The translations under genes were made by a program, and so were the position numbers. Shown here piece by piece: positions 7,774-15,638 of a stretch of 41,603 nucleotides of DNA. The stretch comes from Alphaproteobacteria bacterium. Lineage in GTDB: Bacteria > Pseudomonadota > Alphaproteobacteria > RF32 > CAG-239. The stretch spans positions 1 through 41,603 of the forward strand of contig JAFTVD010000001.1 in the NCBI GenBank assembly GCA_017465945.1, read 5' to 3'. The notes under the pieces were generated by a model, which did no database searches, was not told the origin of the DNA, and saw nothing but the letters and a program-made list of their open reading frames with translations. Every line of letters begins with the position of its first letter. Position 1 is the stretch's first letter.

Positions 7774-9165
7774 CTATCTACCTGCTTTAATCGCCTCAAT
7801 TAGCTCATGTGTGGTAGGAACATACCCATTTGCATACAAAGGATCGTTTGCAAATCTATACACTTGATGCCCCGCAAACAACAAATTATCATCAACACTA
7901 CCACCATGACCTATATCAACTAATGTTTTATGAATACAATAAGTTCTTGGATCAGGAAGTTTACCCGTTGTACCATTAACTCCAGACCAAGAAGAAAACT
8001 GACATTGAGATAAACATCCCATACATTTAACTCTATCTTCCTTCATTTTGCTCCACTCATCAGGAGTTAAGAACACAATACTCTCATCTGGAGTTTCTTG
8101 AATAACACTAAACCCTTTTTCTATCTGATTATTAGCTTTAATCAAATCAGCATTTTTTATATAAACTTTTTTAACAGGACTCAATGCTAATTCTGTATCA
8201 TACTCATCAGATTTTTCACGTTCAAATTTGATTTCGCCTGCCTTTCTTTCCATCAAACGAAGCAAGAATTTATTTTTAATAGCAGAAGAATAAAAACCAG
8301 TTGGACTAAAGAGTTGAAGAGCAACATCTCCTGGTTTAGTGTTCATCATAACTTTTTTCCACGCATCACTAACAGGGCTTTCTTTTGTAATCATAGGACG
8401 AGTACCAAATTGAAAAGCAACTTTCCCAATTTCAGGATTACCAATATATTTTTCCCACTCTTTCAAGCACCAAACACCGCCGGCAATAATAACAGGAATG
8501 TTCTCTAATCCCAACTTATTCATTGTCGAACGTAAATCTTTAATTCTATCATATGGATCTTGTGGTTGTTCAGGATTTTCTGCATTTGATAAACCATTAT
8601 GTCCACCTGCAAGCCATGGATCTTCATAAACAACACCACCCAAAAATTCACTATATTTAGAATAAGCTCTCTTCCACAAAACCATTAAAGCTCTAGAAGA
8701 AGATACTATTGGGTAATAATATACCCCATTTTCACTTGCAATTTCACCTAATTTATAAGGAAGACCAGCCCCACATGTAACACCATGAATAAGACCTTTT
8801 GCACCTTTTAACACTTCTCTAATAACTGTTTCAGAATCAGCCAATTCCCACAATTCATTAACATGAATTCGACCATTATTTCCTGCAATTTCATGAGCAA
8901 TCTCTGCCTGTTTAATGCCACCTTTAATTGCACACTTTATCAAATCTTCATGACGTTCCTGACGTTTTAGGCGATTCGAACGTTCCATAACAACATTGCC
9001 ATTATCATCATAAAAATCAGCACTCACTAAAGAAATAGTACCAACACATCCCTCTTTAGCAAAATGCCCACTACTAACACCATTAGTTGAGTTAATACCT
9101 TTACCACCCTCAATAATTGGGCAAACCTCTTTTCCAGAAATAACAATGTTCTCTAAATTTATCAC
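7774..9165 (-). CDS. Nitronate monooxygenase/2-nitropropane dioxygenase-like flavoprotein
   Basis: Predicted FMN-dependent TIM-barrel enzyme of the NPD/NMO family. Visible family features are the substrate-entry start KEVCPIIEGGKGINSTNG, the Gly-rich barrel segment GLIHGVTCGAGLPYKLGEIA (about 120-139), VIIAGGVWCLKEWEKYIG (about 225-242) and GKVAFQFGTRPMITKES (about 247-263), where the phosphate of FMN binds in relatives. A C-terminal extension carries Cys residues (KCMGCLSQC) that could bind metal or a cluster. At about 463 aa it is longer than a minimal NMO (about 330-370). The frame extends to a GTG at 9178-9180, but a TGAGGAT ribosome site favours the GTG at 9163-9165. Known relatives oxidise nitronates or act in fatty-acid metabolism; the substrate here is unknown. 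Confidence 0.72.
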   Translation of the reverse strand: MINLENIVISGKEVCPIIEGGKGINSTNGVSSGHFAKEGCVGTISLVSADFYDDNGNVVMERSNRLKRQERHEDLIKCAIKGGIKQAEIAHEIAGNNGRIHVNELWELADSETVIREVLKGAKGLIHGVTCGAGLPYKLGEIASENGVYYYPIVSSSRALMVLWKRAYSKYSEFLGGVVYEDPWLAGGHNGLSNAENPEQPQDPYDRIKDLRSTMNKLGLENIPVIIAGGVWCLKEWEKYIGNPEIGKVAFQFGTRPMITKESPVSDAWKKVMMNTKPGDVALQLFSPTGFYSSAIKNKFLLRLMERKAGEIKFEREKSDEYDTELALSPVKKVYIKNADLIKANNQIEKGFSVIQETPDESIVFLTPDEWSKMKEDRVKCMGCLSQCQFSSWSGVNGTTGKLPDPRTYCIHKTLVDIGHGGSVDDNLLFAGHQVYRFANDPLYANGYVPTTHELIEAIKAGR

Positions 9166-9245
9166 TATTTTTATCCTCACCTAAAATCAATAATAACATA
9201 TTTATAACACGTTTTTTTAAAATGAAAAGTAGGAACTTTTTATCC

Positions 9246-9271
9246 CCATAGTTTCCTTTAGGATACTATAG
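9246..9271 (-). terminator. Hairpin after the kinase gene, weak terminator
   Basis: An 11-bp stem (9261-9271 with 9246-9256, one A-A mismatch) has a TAAA loop and begins 2 nt after the kinase stop codon on the minus strand. No good T-run follows, so Rho-independent activity is doubtful. Confidence 0.4.
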
Positions 9272-9272
9272 A

Positions 9273-10736
9273 TTAAAAAGCCTTAAAAAGCCTTTCCCAT
9301 TCCACATCATTACCAACAACAATTGCCACTAACACACAGCAATAAGTATATGTAATAAGGGCATTTACAGTCAAAACTCCAACTCTTCTAACCAGCACTC
9401 TTTTATATTTTTTTATCAATACATGTAAAATTTCAAAAAACAAAATATACACAATCAACTGTATCGATATCCCAATACTTTTAAGTTGCTCCTTATAAAA
9501 AATAACAATTCTTGGCAAAAACGTAACAAGCAAACTATAAAACATTATTAGCCCATAAGTAATCTGCATAGCCTTTTTCTCACTCAAGCTATGCAAAATC
9601 TTATCTTTTTCCAAATTTTCTCTAGATAATTTATTAACCTCAAACCCTCTAATTTTTTTAGGTTCAGCATTTTTTTCTTTTATTGTTCTCAAATTTGACT
9701 TTAATTTCTCTTCAGCCACACACAATCCGCACCCTTTATTAGTAAAATATACATGATTCGGATTCTTCTTACATCTTTTAACATTTTTCAAAAGATTACT
9801 TAATTCAACTTGCCACTCTAATGCACTCGGCCTAACCTGTCCTTTTACAAATGCTCTATCAAATAATTTTAATGTACTTTGAGGTAAAAAGCTATGAATA
9901 CTATAAGGATGAGGTGCTTGATATTCATCTTGCCACATTCCATATGCATAATGATAATTCTCTATTCTTTCTTGAATTGATTGAGTGCTATCAGCATTCT
10001 TCTTTACTACCCCAGAAAAAGGATGAATACCATTATTTAATAACTTAAATATAATAACAGCTAAAGCAAATTTGTCTTGCTCTTCCCCCATATCTTCAGG
10101 AGTTTGCGTCATTCCTTCAGGATATATATATTCTTCACTAACAAATTCAGCCGGAAATCTAGCTTCTTCCCCTTTAATAGAAAATCCATCACAATCAAAC
10201 ATCGCAACAGTCATTGTTTTTTTATAAATTGACACATTTGATGGTTTCAAATCTACAATATAATGCCCATTTTCATGCAATGACGCAACCATCAATGCGA
10301 CATTATATGCAGCCATCACACGATAATCATATTTATCACTTAATTTTAATTTTGCTCTAACTGCACTTTGCATCAAATGGTCTAATGATACAGCCGCATT
10401 TGTATCAATAAAAGGCATTAAATAGCCAACACAATATCCTTCATCATCTTCTAAAATAGCCTCAGGCCAAGCAATCTGCACATACTCAACCCCATGAGCC
10501 TTAACACTATCAATATTAGGATTATTATTAACCATCGCTTCTAATTTTAAACGATTCGTATTACTTTTTTGTCTTTCATGGAAAATTTTCGCAACTTTTT
10601 TAGGTTTACCAACTATCTCATAAATTTTACCTGCAGCACCACCTTTATTTAGAAGCTTCCCTAAAGTTAATCTCTCAAAACTTCTATCTCCATATATTGC
10701 ATTATATTGCACTATATTAACAACATCATCACTCAT
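9273..10736 (-). CDS. Membrane-anchored Hanks-type Ser/Thr kinase of a TerY-type triad (YegI-like)
   Basis: The kinase domain spans roughly residues 1-330. It has a Gly-rich loop region (LLNKGGAAGKIYEIVG), a VAKIF lysine, a catalytic loop (HENGHYIVDLKPSNVSIY, with D-L-K-P-S-N) and DCDGF in place of DFG. It is followed by a Cys/His knuckle, CKKNPNHVYFTNKGCGLC, typical of kinases linked to TerY-like vWA proteins. Three hydrophobic spans follow at the C-terminus, anchoring it in the membrane. The frame extends to a GTG at 10751, but ATG 10734-10736 is favoured: it overlaps the phosphatase stop (TAATG) with GCGGGG upstream. Gene order vWA, PP2C, kinase matches E. coli yegL-yegK-yegI. Its targets are not shown by the sequence. 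Confidence 0.88.
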   Translation of the reverse strand: MSDDVVNIVQYNAIYGDRSFERLTLGKLLNKGGAAGKIYEIVGKPKKVAKIFHERQKSNTNRLKLEAMVNNNPNIDSVKAHGVEYVQIAWPEAILEDDEGYCVGYLMPFIDTNAAVSLDHLMQSAVRAKLKLSDKYDYRVMAAYNVALMVASLHENGHYIVDLKPSNVSIYKKTMTVAMFDCDGFSIKGEEARFPAEFVSEEYIYPEGMTQTPEDMGEEQDKFALAVIIFKLLNNGIHPFSGVVKKNADSTQSIQERIENYHYAYGMWQDEYQAPHPYSIHSFLPQSTLKLFDRAFVKGQVRPSALEWQVELSNLLKNVKRCKKNPNHVYFTNKGCGLCVAEEKLKSNLRTIKEKNAEPKKIRGFEVNKLSRENLEKDKILHSLSEKKAMQITYGLIMFYSLLVTFLPRIVIFYKEQLKSIGISIQLIVYILFFEILHVLIKKYKRVLVRRVGVLTVNALITYTYCCVLVAIVVGNDVEWERLFKAF

Positions 10737-11488
10737 TAGAGCCCCGCCCACAAAAATGTCTTATCATCAGAATTAAGCTTTCTTGCTTGTTTAGTATCAA
10801 GCGTATTACTAAGAGCTTTTAGTGCTTTTACTTTATTTTCTTCTTCTCTCAAATATTTATTAATAGGCTCAATAAAACCACATTTCAATCTAGTCATATC
10901 AGAATTAAGAGCAAACCCCGTAACCCCATCTGTCATCAAAAATAAAGCATCAACTTTATCAAACACCGTAAAACGTAAATTTTTCTCCCAATTATTCATT
11001 GTATAAAAATACGTTTCGCACGAAAAACTTCCATTATGAGGCCTAGATAATATATAGTTCATTCCGCCATTTTCTTCACAAATAGCAACACCTGCCCCAT
11101 CACCTATATGAAAAAACACCCCTTTATTTTTATGATAAAAAGCCCCTACAATAGTCGCCGAAAAATTAATAATTTCTCTTTCAGACTTACTCTTATTTAA
11201 TCTATGAATAACAAGCTTAGAACGAGCAATTTCTATTGCCTTTTTCACACCACTTTCCACATTTTTATATGGTGTATTTATCAAAACATTAACCAATGTT
11301 TCACATATAATTTTTGCCCCAATTTTTCCATACTTACATGAACCAGCCCCATCACTAACCACCGCCACCAACTTATTACCAGAACAAGCATAATGATAAA
11401 AGTCCTGACATGGCGTATTTTTAGCCTCATGCAAACTTCCCGTAATTTTTGTTGCAATAACTCTAATTCCTTTAGGAGTTTTCTTCAT
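10736..11488 (-). CDS. PP2C-type protein phosphatase of the triad (YegK-like)
   Basis: Metal-dependent Ser/Thr phosphatase, expected to reverse the partner kinase. Acidic metal-binding motifs appear in family order: VVSDGAGSCKYGKIGA (about 41-56), FHIGDGAG (about 126-133), LMTDGVTG (about 183-190) and the C-terminal SDDKTFLWAG, equivalent to the usual D-N-x-T. Length is normal at 250 aa. The frame reaches 11506, but ATG at 11486-11488 is better because GAGG lies 6 nt upstream. With that start the gene overlaps the vWA gene by 17 bp and its stop overlaps the kinase ATG, so the three are translationally coupled. Confidence 0.88.
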   Translation of the reverse strand: MKKTPKGIRVIATKITGSLHEAKNTPCQDFYHYACSGNKLVAVVSDGAGSCKYGKIGAKIICETLVNVLINTPYKNVESGVKKAIEIARSKLVIHRLNKSKSEREIINFSATIVGAFYHKNKGVFFHIGDGAGVAICEENGGMNYILSRPHNGSFSCETYFYTMNNWEKNLRFTVFDKVDALFLMTDGVTGFALNSDMTRLKCGFIEPINKYLREEENKVKALKALSNTLDTKQARKLNSDDKTFLWAGL

Positions 11489-12167
11489 GCCAGCCCTCAA
11501 TGTCATCTAAAATATCAGGCATATTTGGAGCAGCTCTTGATATACAAGAAACACTTCTTGATAACCACAAGAAAAATTCTGTAAACTTCAAACCGCTTAA
11601 TCTCTTTGGCGCCATTATTGAAAACTTAGCCAACTTTTCAAGATTAGCTCCTTGAGTTCCAACAGCATGAACCACAACTTTTTTATTTTGTTGAGCGATT
11701 CTACATTTTTCAGCCGCTAATTCCCAACCATAATCAGTTGGTTCACCATCACTAATCAAAAAAATCCATGGTCTTTTAGATGTAACACCACAACTATCAT
11801 ACAAACACTTTTGTTCTTCAATTTTTTGTAAAGCAAGCTCCATTGCTTTACCGATTGGCGATAGTCCACTTGCCTCCATAACAGGGGCATTAAAATTCAT
11901 CGCATCAACCCAATCTGCCGAAACATCTGCATCATCTTTTCCATATGCTTTAATAACCAATAATTGTACACGAGAGCTTGCATCAATATCATCTTTTAAT
12001 TCTTTTTCCAAAGCTTGCAAACCTGTATTTAGTTGTTTAATTGGCTCTCCTCTCATAGAACCTGAACAATCAAGCACTAAAATACAAGGAGTTCTTTCAT
12101 TGGCATTTTCAGCAAATTCCACATATGGAATCATCACATCTGAAAAATCATCATTTAATTTATCCAT
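11472..12167 (-). CDS. TerY-like von Willebrand factor A domain protein (YegL-like)
   Basis: A single vWA domain fills the 231 aa. The MIDAS metal site is complete in its first motif (LVLDCSGSMRGEPI, D-x-S-x-S, about 29-42) and has the downstream acidic motif FLISDGEPTDYGWE (about 128-141). The length and C-terminal FTEFFLWLSRSVS segment match TerY/YegL proteins. These are thought to act as binding or scaffold partners for the adjacent kinase and phosphatase. There is no signal peptide, so it is cytoplasmic. A TTG at 12174-12176 is also in frame, but ATG 12165-12167 follows AGAGG at a suitable distance. It is preceded on the same strand by a tiny lipoprotein gene with 20 nt between them. Confidence 0.88.
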   Translation of the reverse strand: MDKLNDDFSDVMIPYVEFAENANERTPCILVLDCSGSMRGEPIKQLNTGLQALEKELKDDIDASSRVQLLVIKAYGKDDADVSADWVDAMNFNAPVMEASGLSPIGKAMELALQKIEEQKCLYDSCGVTSKRPWIFLISDGEPTDYGWELAAEKCRIAQQNKKVVVHAVGTQGANLEKLAKFSIMAPKRLSGLKFTEFFLWLSRSVSCISRAAPNMPDILDDIEGWHEENS

Positions 12168-12187
12168 CTGTATCAACCTCTACATTT

Positions 12188-12322
12188 TTAATATCTAGGA
12201 TAAGAATGAGGATATCCGCTCCCCTCAACAGGAACATTAGCGGAAATTCTACCACATCCACTTGTATACATCATCAAAAAAAATATTGAAAAAATCATTA
12301 AAAATTTAACTAAATATTTCAT
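12188..12322 (-). CDS. Small lipoprotein, 44 aa, leading the kinase/phosphatase operon
   Basis: The minus-strand ORF begins MKYLVKFLMIFSIFFLMMYT, a lipoprotein-type signal, followed by SGCGR, giving a predicted lipidated Cys at residue 23 (lipobox-like T-S-G-C, with an atypical first residue). The mature part is about 22 residues, rich in Gly, Ser, Pro and Tyr, and ends PHSYPRY. AGGAT lies 6 nt before the ATG. It lies 20 nt upstream of the vWA gene on the same strand, so it is probably the first gene of that operon. Very small lipoproteins are often missed by gene callers. Its role is unknown. Confidence 0.6.
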   Translation of the reverse strand: MKYLVKFLMIFSIFFLMMYTSGCGRISANVPVEGSGYPHSYPRY

Positions 12323-12420
12323 TTTTTATCCTATACATTGTAATAACTTCTTTTAAAGCTTATATCAACTTTAAAGAATAACCAAATCGTTTTAAAAGTA
12401 ATTAACAGGAAAAAACACTC

Positions 12421-12942
12421 ATGAAAAATTTTTACAAAATTTTATTTATCATAATGTTCATAACAACTAATGCTTATTCATACTCTCACCCCAAAGGTTT
12501 ATATGTTTTAGAATACCCTGTTAATATGCCAAACGTCTCCCTTATTAGCGAAAAAAATATCGAAACACCAATTCTTAATACAACTTCAGATTTAACAGTA
12601 TTTGTATTTTGGTCACAAAACTGTCGTCCATGTATCAAAGAAATGAAAGACTTAGAAAAACTATATAAAACAGCACAAAATGACAACATAGCAATAAATC
12701 TTGTATCATCATCTAAAGAATGGAATAACAATTCAGAAGAGCGTGCTTTTTTAGAAAAATATGGAGCCCCAACCATTCCTTTTTATAACGATACAGATAA
12801 CACCTTATCCCTAAAACTTGGTATCGGCTCAACTCCATATACTGTTATAATGAACAAATCTGGCAAAAAAGTAGCTACCATTCAAGGCTCTGTATCTTGG
12901 AATAAAAAACTATATAAACAAATAAAATCTTTAATAAAATAA
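12421..12942 (+). CDS. Periplasmic TlpA/ResA-like thioredoxin-fold protein
   Basis: The protein has an N-terminal signal peptide (KILFIIMFITTNAYS) and then a thioredoxin-like domain of about 140 residues. The redox motif C-R-P-C lies in VFVFWSQNCRPCIKEMKDLE (about 61-80), and the cis-proline is in IGSTPYTVIMNKSG (about 139-152). This is the layout of TlpA/ResA disulfide reductases, which keep extracytoplasmic cysteines reduced, for example in cytochrome c maturation. No cytochrome genes are nearby and the substrate is unknown. AGGA lies upstream of the ATG. It converges on the ankyrin gene at 12958 with 15 nt between them. Confidence 0.8.
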   Translation: MKNFYKILFIIMFITTNAYSYSHPKGLYVLEYPVNMPNVSLISEKNIETPILNTTSDLTVFVFWSQNCRPCIKEMKDLEKLYKTAQNDNIAINLVSSSKEWNNNSEERAFLEKYGAPTIPFYNDTDNTLSLKLGIGSTPYTVIMNKSGKKVATIQGSVSWNKKLYKQIKSLIK

Positions 12943-12957
12943 TCCTAAAATTTAAGA

Positions 12958-13968
12958 TTAATATTGCATATCATTTAACTTCCAATACATATTTGTATTA
13001 AATATAAAAGGATTATCTTTAGCATGGTCAAAAGCTGTCTTACCACTAGCATCATAAGCTTTAACATCAGCCCCATTATCAAGTAAAACTTCAATAACAC
13101 CTAATGAGCTAGAACTTCTTGTTGCTATCATTAAAGGTGTCATATTTTCTTCTTTGTTTAATAAATTGCCTGTAAACTCATCAATATTTTTTTCCGCAAT
13201 TTCAAAAATAGTTTTATTAATCTGTTCTTCATTAAAAGTTATTTTATATAATTCTTCAAAAAACTTTTGAGTATATTTCAAACTTAATTTTGTAACATTT
13301 ATCATTTTATTTGTCAAACTAGCTCTAGCTTCAGGAGTTTGAACTTTTGTTATTCTTGCATTAACATCCGCCCCTTTTTCTATCAACTTTTTAGCAATCA
13401 ACGGATTTGTATTATAATTTACTGCATACATTAATGGGGTTCTACCATACTTATCTAAAACATCAACCTCCGCACCTCTTTCTATCAATTTTTCTATAAC
13501 AAGCGGATTATTATTAAAACTAGCCCCAAAAACTAAAGCCGTTCTACCATTCTCATCTCTAACATTAAGCTTCGCCCCATTTGCTAATAATAATTCAATA
13601 ACTCTTTCATCATTACAATAAGATACTGCAAACATCAATAACGATACACCAACCGTATTTCTCTTATTTATATCAATCCCTTTATTTATTTTTTCACTTA
13701 TTTCATCAAAAGAAACTTTTCTCCAAAAATCTGCACTTTCCCACTCATTTTTCGTTTTTATATTCTTTTTAGAAAACACCATTGTTTTATACGAAAAACC
13801 GTCCTCTTTTGGTGCATCTATGCCAATAACATTGTTAACACTAACAATCCTATCTTCCTTAACATTAGGATTTTCAATAAAAAGATACTGTAAATCACTT
13901 ATTTTTTTAGGGTAAAACAAAAATAATAAAACCACCAAAACAATTATAACTACAATACCTTTTTTCAT
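12958..13968 (-). CDS. Membrane-anchored ankyrin-repeat protein
   Basis: A hydrophobic N-terminal anchor (IVVIIVLVVLLFLFY, about 5-19) precedes a linker and an ankyrin array. Clear repeats start near residues 100, 135 and 170 (NGRTALVFGASFN, YGRTPLMYAVNYN, each ending in GA-x-V/L-x-V/A). A divergent helical insert occupies about 205-275, and a last repeat near 285 ends LLDNGADVKAYDASGKTAFD. The domain is probably periplasmic if the anchor is an N-in signal anchor. The frame extends 6 codons upstream, but AAAGGAG just before ATG 13966-13968 decides the start. Ankyrins bind proteins; the partner is unknown. It is one of three ankyrin genes in the window. Confidence 0.85.
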   Translation of the reverse strand: MKKGIVVIIVLVVLLFLFYPKKISDLQYLFIENPNVKEDRIVSVNNVIGIDAPKEDGFSYKTMVFSKKNIKTKNEWESADFWRKVSFDEISEKINKGIDINKRNTVGVSLLMFAVSYCNDERVIELLLANGAKLNVRDENGRTALVFGASFNNNPLVIEKLIERGAEVDVLDKYGRTPLMYAVNYNTNPLIAKKLIEKGADVNARITKVQTPEARASLTNKMINVTKLSLKYTQKFFEELYKITFNEEQINKTIFEIAEKNIDEFTGNLLNKEENMTPLMIATRSSSSLGVIEVLLDNGADVKAYDASGKTAFDHAKDNPFIFNTNMYWKLNDMQY

Positions 13969-14072
13969 TATTATCTCCTTTAACAATAATCATAAATTAT
14001 CAAAAATAATATAATATTTAGTTAATATACTCTTTCTAAAAATTTACCCCACATAAATAGACAAAAAACTCA

Positions 14073-14101
14073 TTGACAGCATTTACAAATTATGATACAA
14101 T
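14073..14101 (+). promoter_or_regulatory. Promoter of the 14152 gene
   Basis: Perfect -35 TTGACA (14073-14078), 17-nt spacer and -10 TACAAT (14096-14101). The implied start is near 14108, leaving a 44-nt leader. Confidence 0.75.
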
Positions 14102-14151
14102 AAAATCTCAAAATAAATATTATTGTTTCACTAAATTTTTTTTTACAAATT

Positions 14152-14724
14152 ATGAAAAATCAAAATTTAAAAGATGCTTTTAACAGCATTAGCACGTGTC
14201 TTGGTATTATATTTACTGTTACAACACTCGTTTGGTGCTGTTGTGTAGGTGTAAACACAGTGTATTTCGTGAGCGCTCTTGTTATTGCATATGGTGTGTG
14301 CTTGTTGTCCAAATTAACGACAAATTACAGTATCTTTGGCCTGCCTACTGCTATGTTGTTCTTCAATTTGAGCATACTATCAGTACAGCCATTAAACAAC
14401 GAACCATTCAACAACGACACTTTGTACGGATTTGCCTGGTGTTTATTGCTAATATATTCCATAACTCATTTGTGGAGTATGTTCAAATGGACTAAAAGAG
14501 CAATGAAAAACCAAACAAACAAAAAGCAAAAAGCACTTCTTGCATGCGATGCGTCAGTAAACACTGCTTTAGCAATATGCACTCTTGTCTTGCTTGTGTT
14601 TGTAAAGATTTCATCTGATAATTTACTACCAATTTTGTTGGCATTAAATTACCCATTTGTACTCACAACTACACACATGACGTACTCACCAAAAAACTCA
14701 GAGATACACTTAAGACACAACTAA
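14152..14724 (+). CDS. Polytopic membrane protein, 190 aa, unknown
   Basis: About six hydrophobic segments are visible (for example GIIFTVTTLVWCCCVGV, VYFVSALVIAYGVCLL, GFAWCLLLIYSITHLW, ALAICTLVLLVFV and LLPILLALNYPFVL), separated by a Lys-rich loop near residues 113-127. It is therefore an inner-membrane protein. Cys is unusually frequent near the N-terminus. I do not recognise a family. There is no Shine-Dalgarno; a T-rich leader ends directly at the ATG. With a consensus promoter and strong terminator it is monocistronic, and its G+C is visibly higher than the flanking genes, as in the 1594 and 38437 genes. Confidence 0.7.
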   Translation: MKNQNLKDAFNSISTCLGIIFTVTTLVWCCCVGVNTVYFVSALVIAYGVCLLSKLTTNYSIFGLPTAMLFFNLSILSVQPLNNEPFNNDTLYGFAWCLLLIYSITHLWSMFKWTKRAMKNQTNKKQKALLACDASVNTALAICTLVLLVFVKISSDNLLPILLALNYPFVLTTTHMTYSPKNSEIHLRHN

Positions 14725-14734
14725 AAAACAATCA

Positions 14735-14765
14735 AAAACTCACCATTTACGGTGAGTTTTTGTGT
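14735..14765 (+). terminator. Intrinsic terminator of the 14152 gene
   Basis: AAAACTCACC (14735-14744) pairs with GGTGAGTTTT (14751-14760) around a 6-nt loop and runs into a T-rich tract. Confidence 0.88.
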
Positions 14766-14851
14766 TTTTAAATAAAATTCTTATGTATAAGTAAAGCCTC
14801 ATGCTTGTAAAAGTATTATTTAAGCTTTATCTTTCATAACAAATAATTAGC

Positions 14852-15076
14852 ATGAAAGCACCTTCAATGGAACAAAACGACAAATATTTTAATAAAACCA
14901 AACAAGCTCTTTTAGAACTAGAAGACGTTCTAGAAGACTTAAAAATTGTTGCCAAAGGTGCTGTTAACAAAAACAATGAATTATCTTTAAGAGTTTCAAG
15001 ACTAAACAATGAAATAGAACAAAAAATTTCTGATATTGAAACAATTATAACCACCTTAAATGGAGCATTAAAATAA
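14852..15076 (+). CDS. Small coiled-coil protein upstream of zapA (DUF4164-like)
   Basis: The 74-aa protein is almost entirely helical with heptad-like hydrophobics (LLELEDVLEDLKIVAKGAV, SLRVSRLNNEIEQKISDIET), so it should form a coiled coil. A short helical protein directly before zapA is typical in Alphaproteobacteria (DUF4164), and the gene overlaps the zapA ATG by one base (TAATG), indicating translational coupling. It may assist ZapA or FtsZ ring assembly, but that is inferred from position. No strong Shine-Dalgarno precedes the first ATG; ATG at 14867 (MEQNDKYF) is an alternative start. Confidence 0.75.
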   Translation: MKAPSMEQNDKYFNKTKQALLELEDVLEDLKIVAKGAVNKNNELSLRVSRLNNEIEQKISDIETIITTLNGALK

Positions 15077-15438
15077 TGGCACAAGTTACAATTACAATCG
15101 ACAGACGTGAATATGCCATTGCATGCGAAAATGGTGAAGAATTACAAATCATAAAACTCGGTCGTATGTTAGATGAAAAAGCTAAAGCTCTAACAGGAGC
15201 ACTAGGCCACATAAACGAAACTCAACTTTTAGCAATGGTTGGTTTATTAATTGCAGACGAACTTGTTGAAGCCAAAAAGAACGTTGCGCAAAATCCAACA
15301 CCTGCAATTAATTCTAATATAGCAACTCAAAATATTTCAGATGTTGAATTATCTAATATTGATGAAACATTCTCATCATCAATAAAAACTTTATCAAACG
15401 CAATAAAATCTATTGCATCTGATTTAAAATCCTTGTAA
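15076..15438 (+). CDS. zapA: Cell division protein ZapA
   Basis: ZapA binds FtsZ in the cytoplasm and bundles its filaments at the division site. The N-terminal beta-hairpin domain is recognisable (AQVTITIDRREYAIACENGE), followed by the conserved helix LGRMLDEKAKALTGALGHIN and MVGLLIADELVEAKK (about 56-70). The C-terminal part is polar and probably helical. The length of 120 aa is normal for alphaproteobacterial ZapA. It is coupled to the upstream coiled-coil gene and followed directly by 6S RNA, a gene order common in Proteobacteria. Confidence 0.88.
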   Translation: MAQVTITIDRREYAIACENGEELQIIKLGRMLDEKAKALTGALGHINETQLLAMVGLLIADELVEAKKNVAQNPTPAINSNIATQNISDVELSNIDETFSSSIKTLSNAIKSIASDLKSL

Positions 15439-15454
15439 GATAACTATATCATAA

Positions 15455-15618
15455 ATCTGTGGACTGCCCTTCACGTAGAAAACCGCATGTCTTCCGGGCC
15501 AACATTTTCTATTAGGGAACTGTCACTGTCAGGATCGTGGTCCTGTTATATGGTGCCCACCTTGTATTGCGGGGTATCGGATAGAATGATAGTTCTACGG
15601 TTTGGGCGGTTCACCTCT
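15455..15618 (+). ncRNA. ssrS: 6S RNA
   Basis: 6S RNA binds the housekeeping RNA polymerase holoenzyme by mimicking an open promoter. The region between zapA and ymdB can form one long interrupted hairpin: GTGGACTGCCC (15459-15469) pairs with GGGCGGTTCAC (15604-15614), and CGTAGAA (15474-15480) pairs with TTCTACG (15593-15599). Further paired segments flank a large central bubble, and there is a distal arm (CAGGATCGTGGTCCTG). Location, length of about 164 nt, overall fold and G+C richer than surroundings fit 6S. Exact ends are estimates. Confidence 0.85.
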
Positions 15619-15638
15619 AAACAAAAAGGATTAATTAA

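Noticed and set aside
12943..12960. Terminator between the thioredoxin-like and ankyrin genes
   Set aside because: Only a short A/T stem with a mismatch can form, without a clear T-run, so it is too weak to call.
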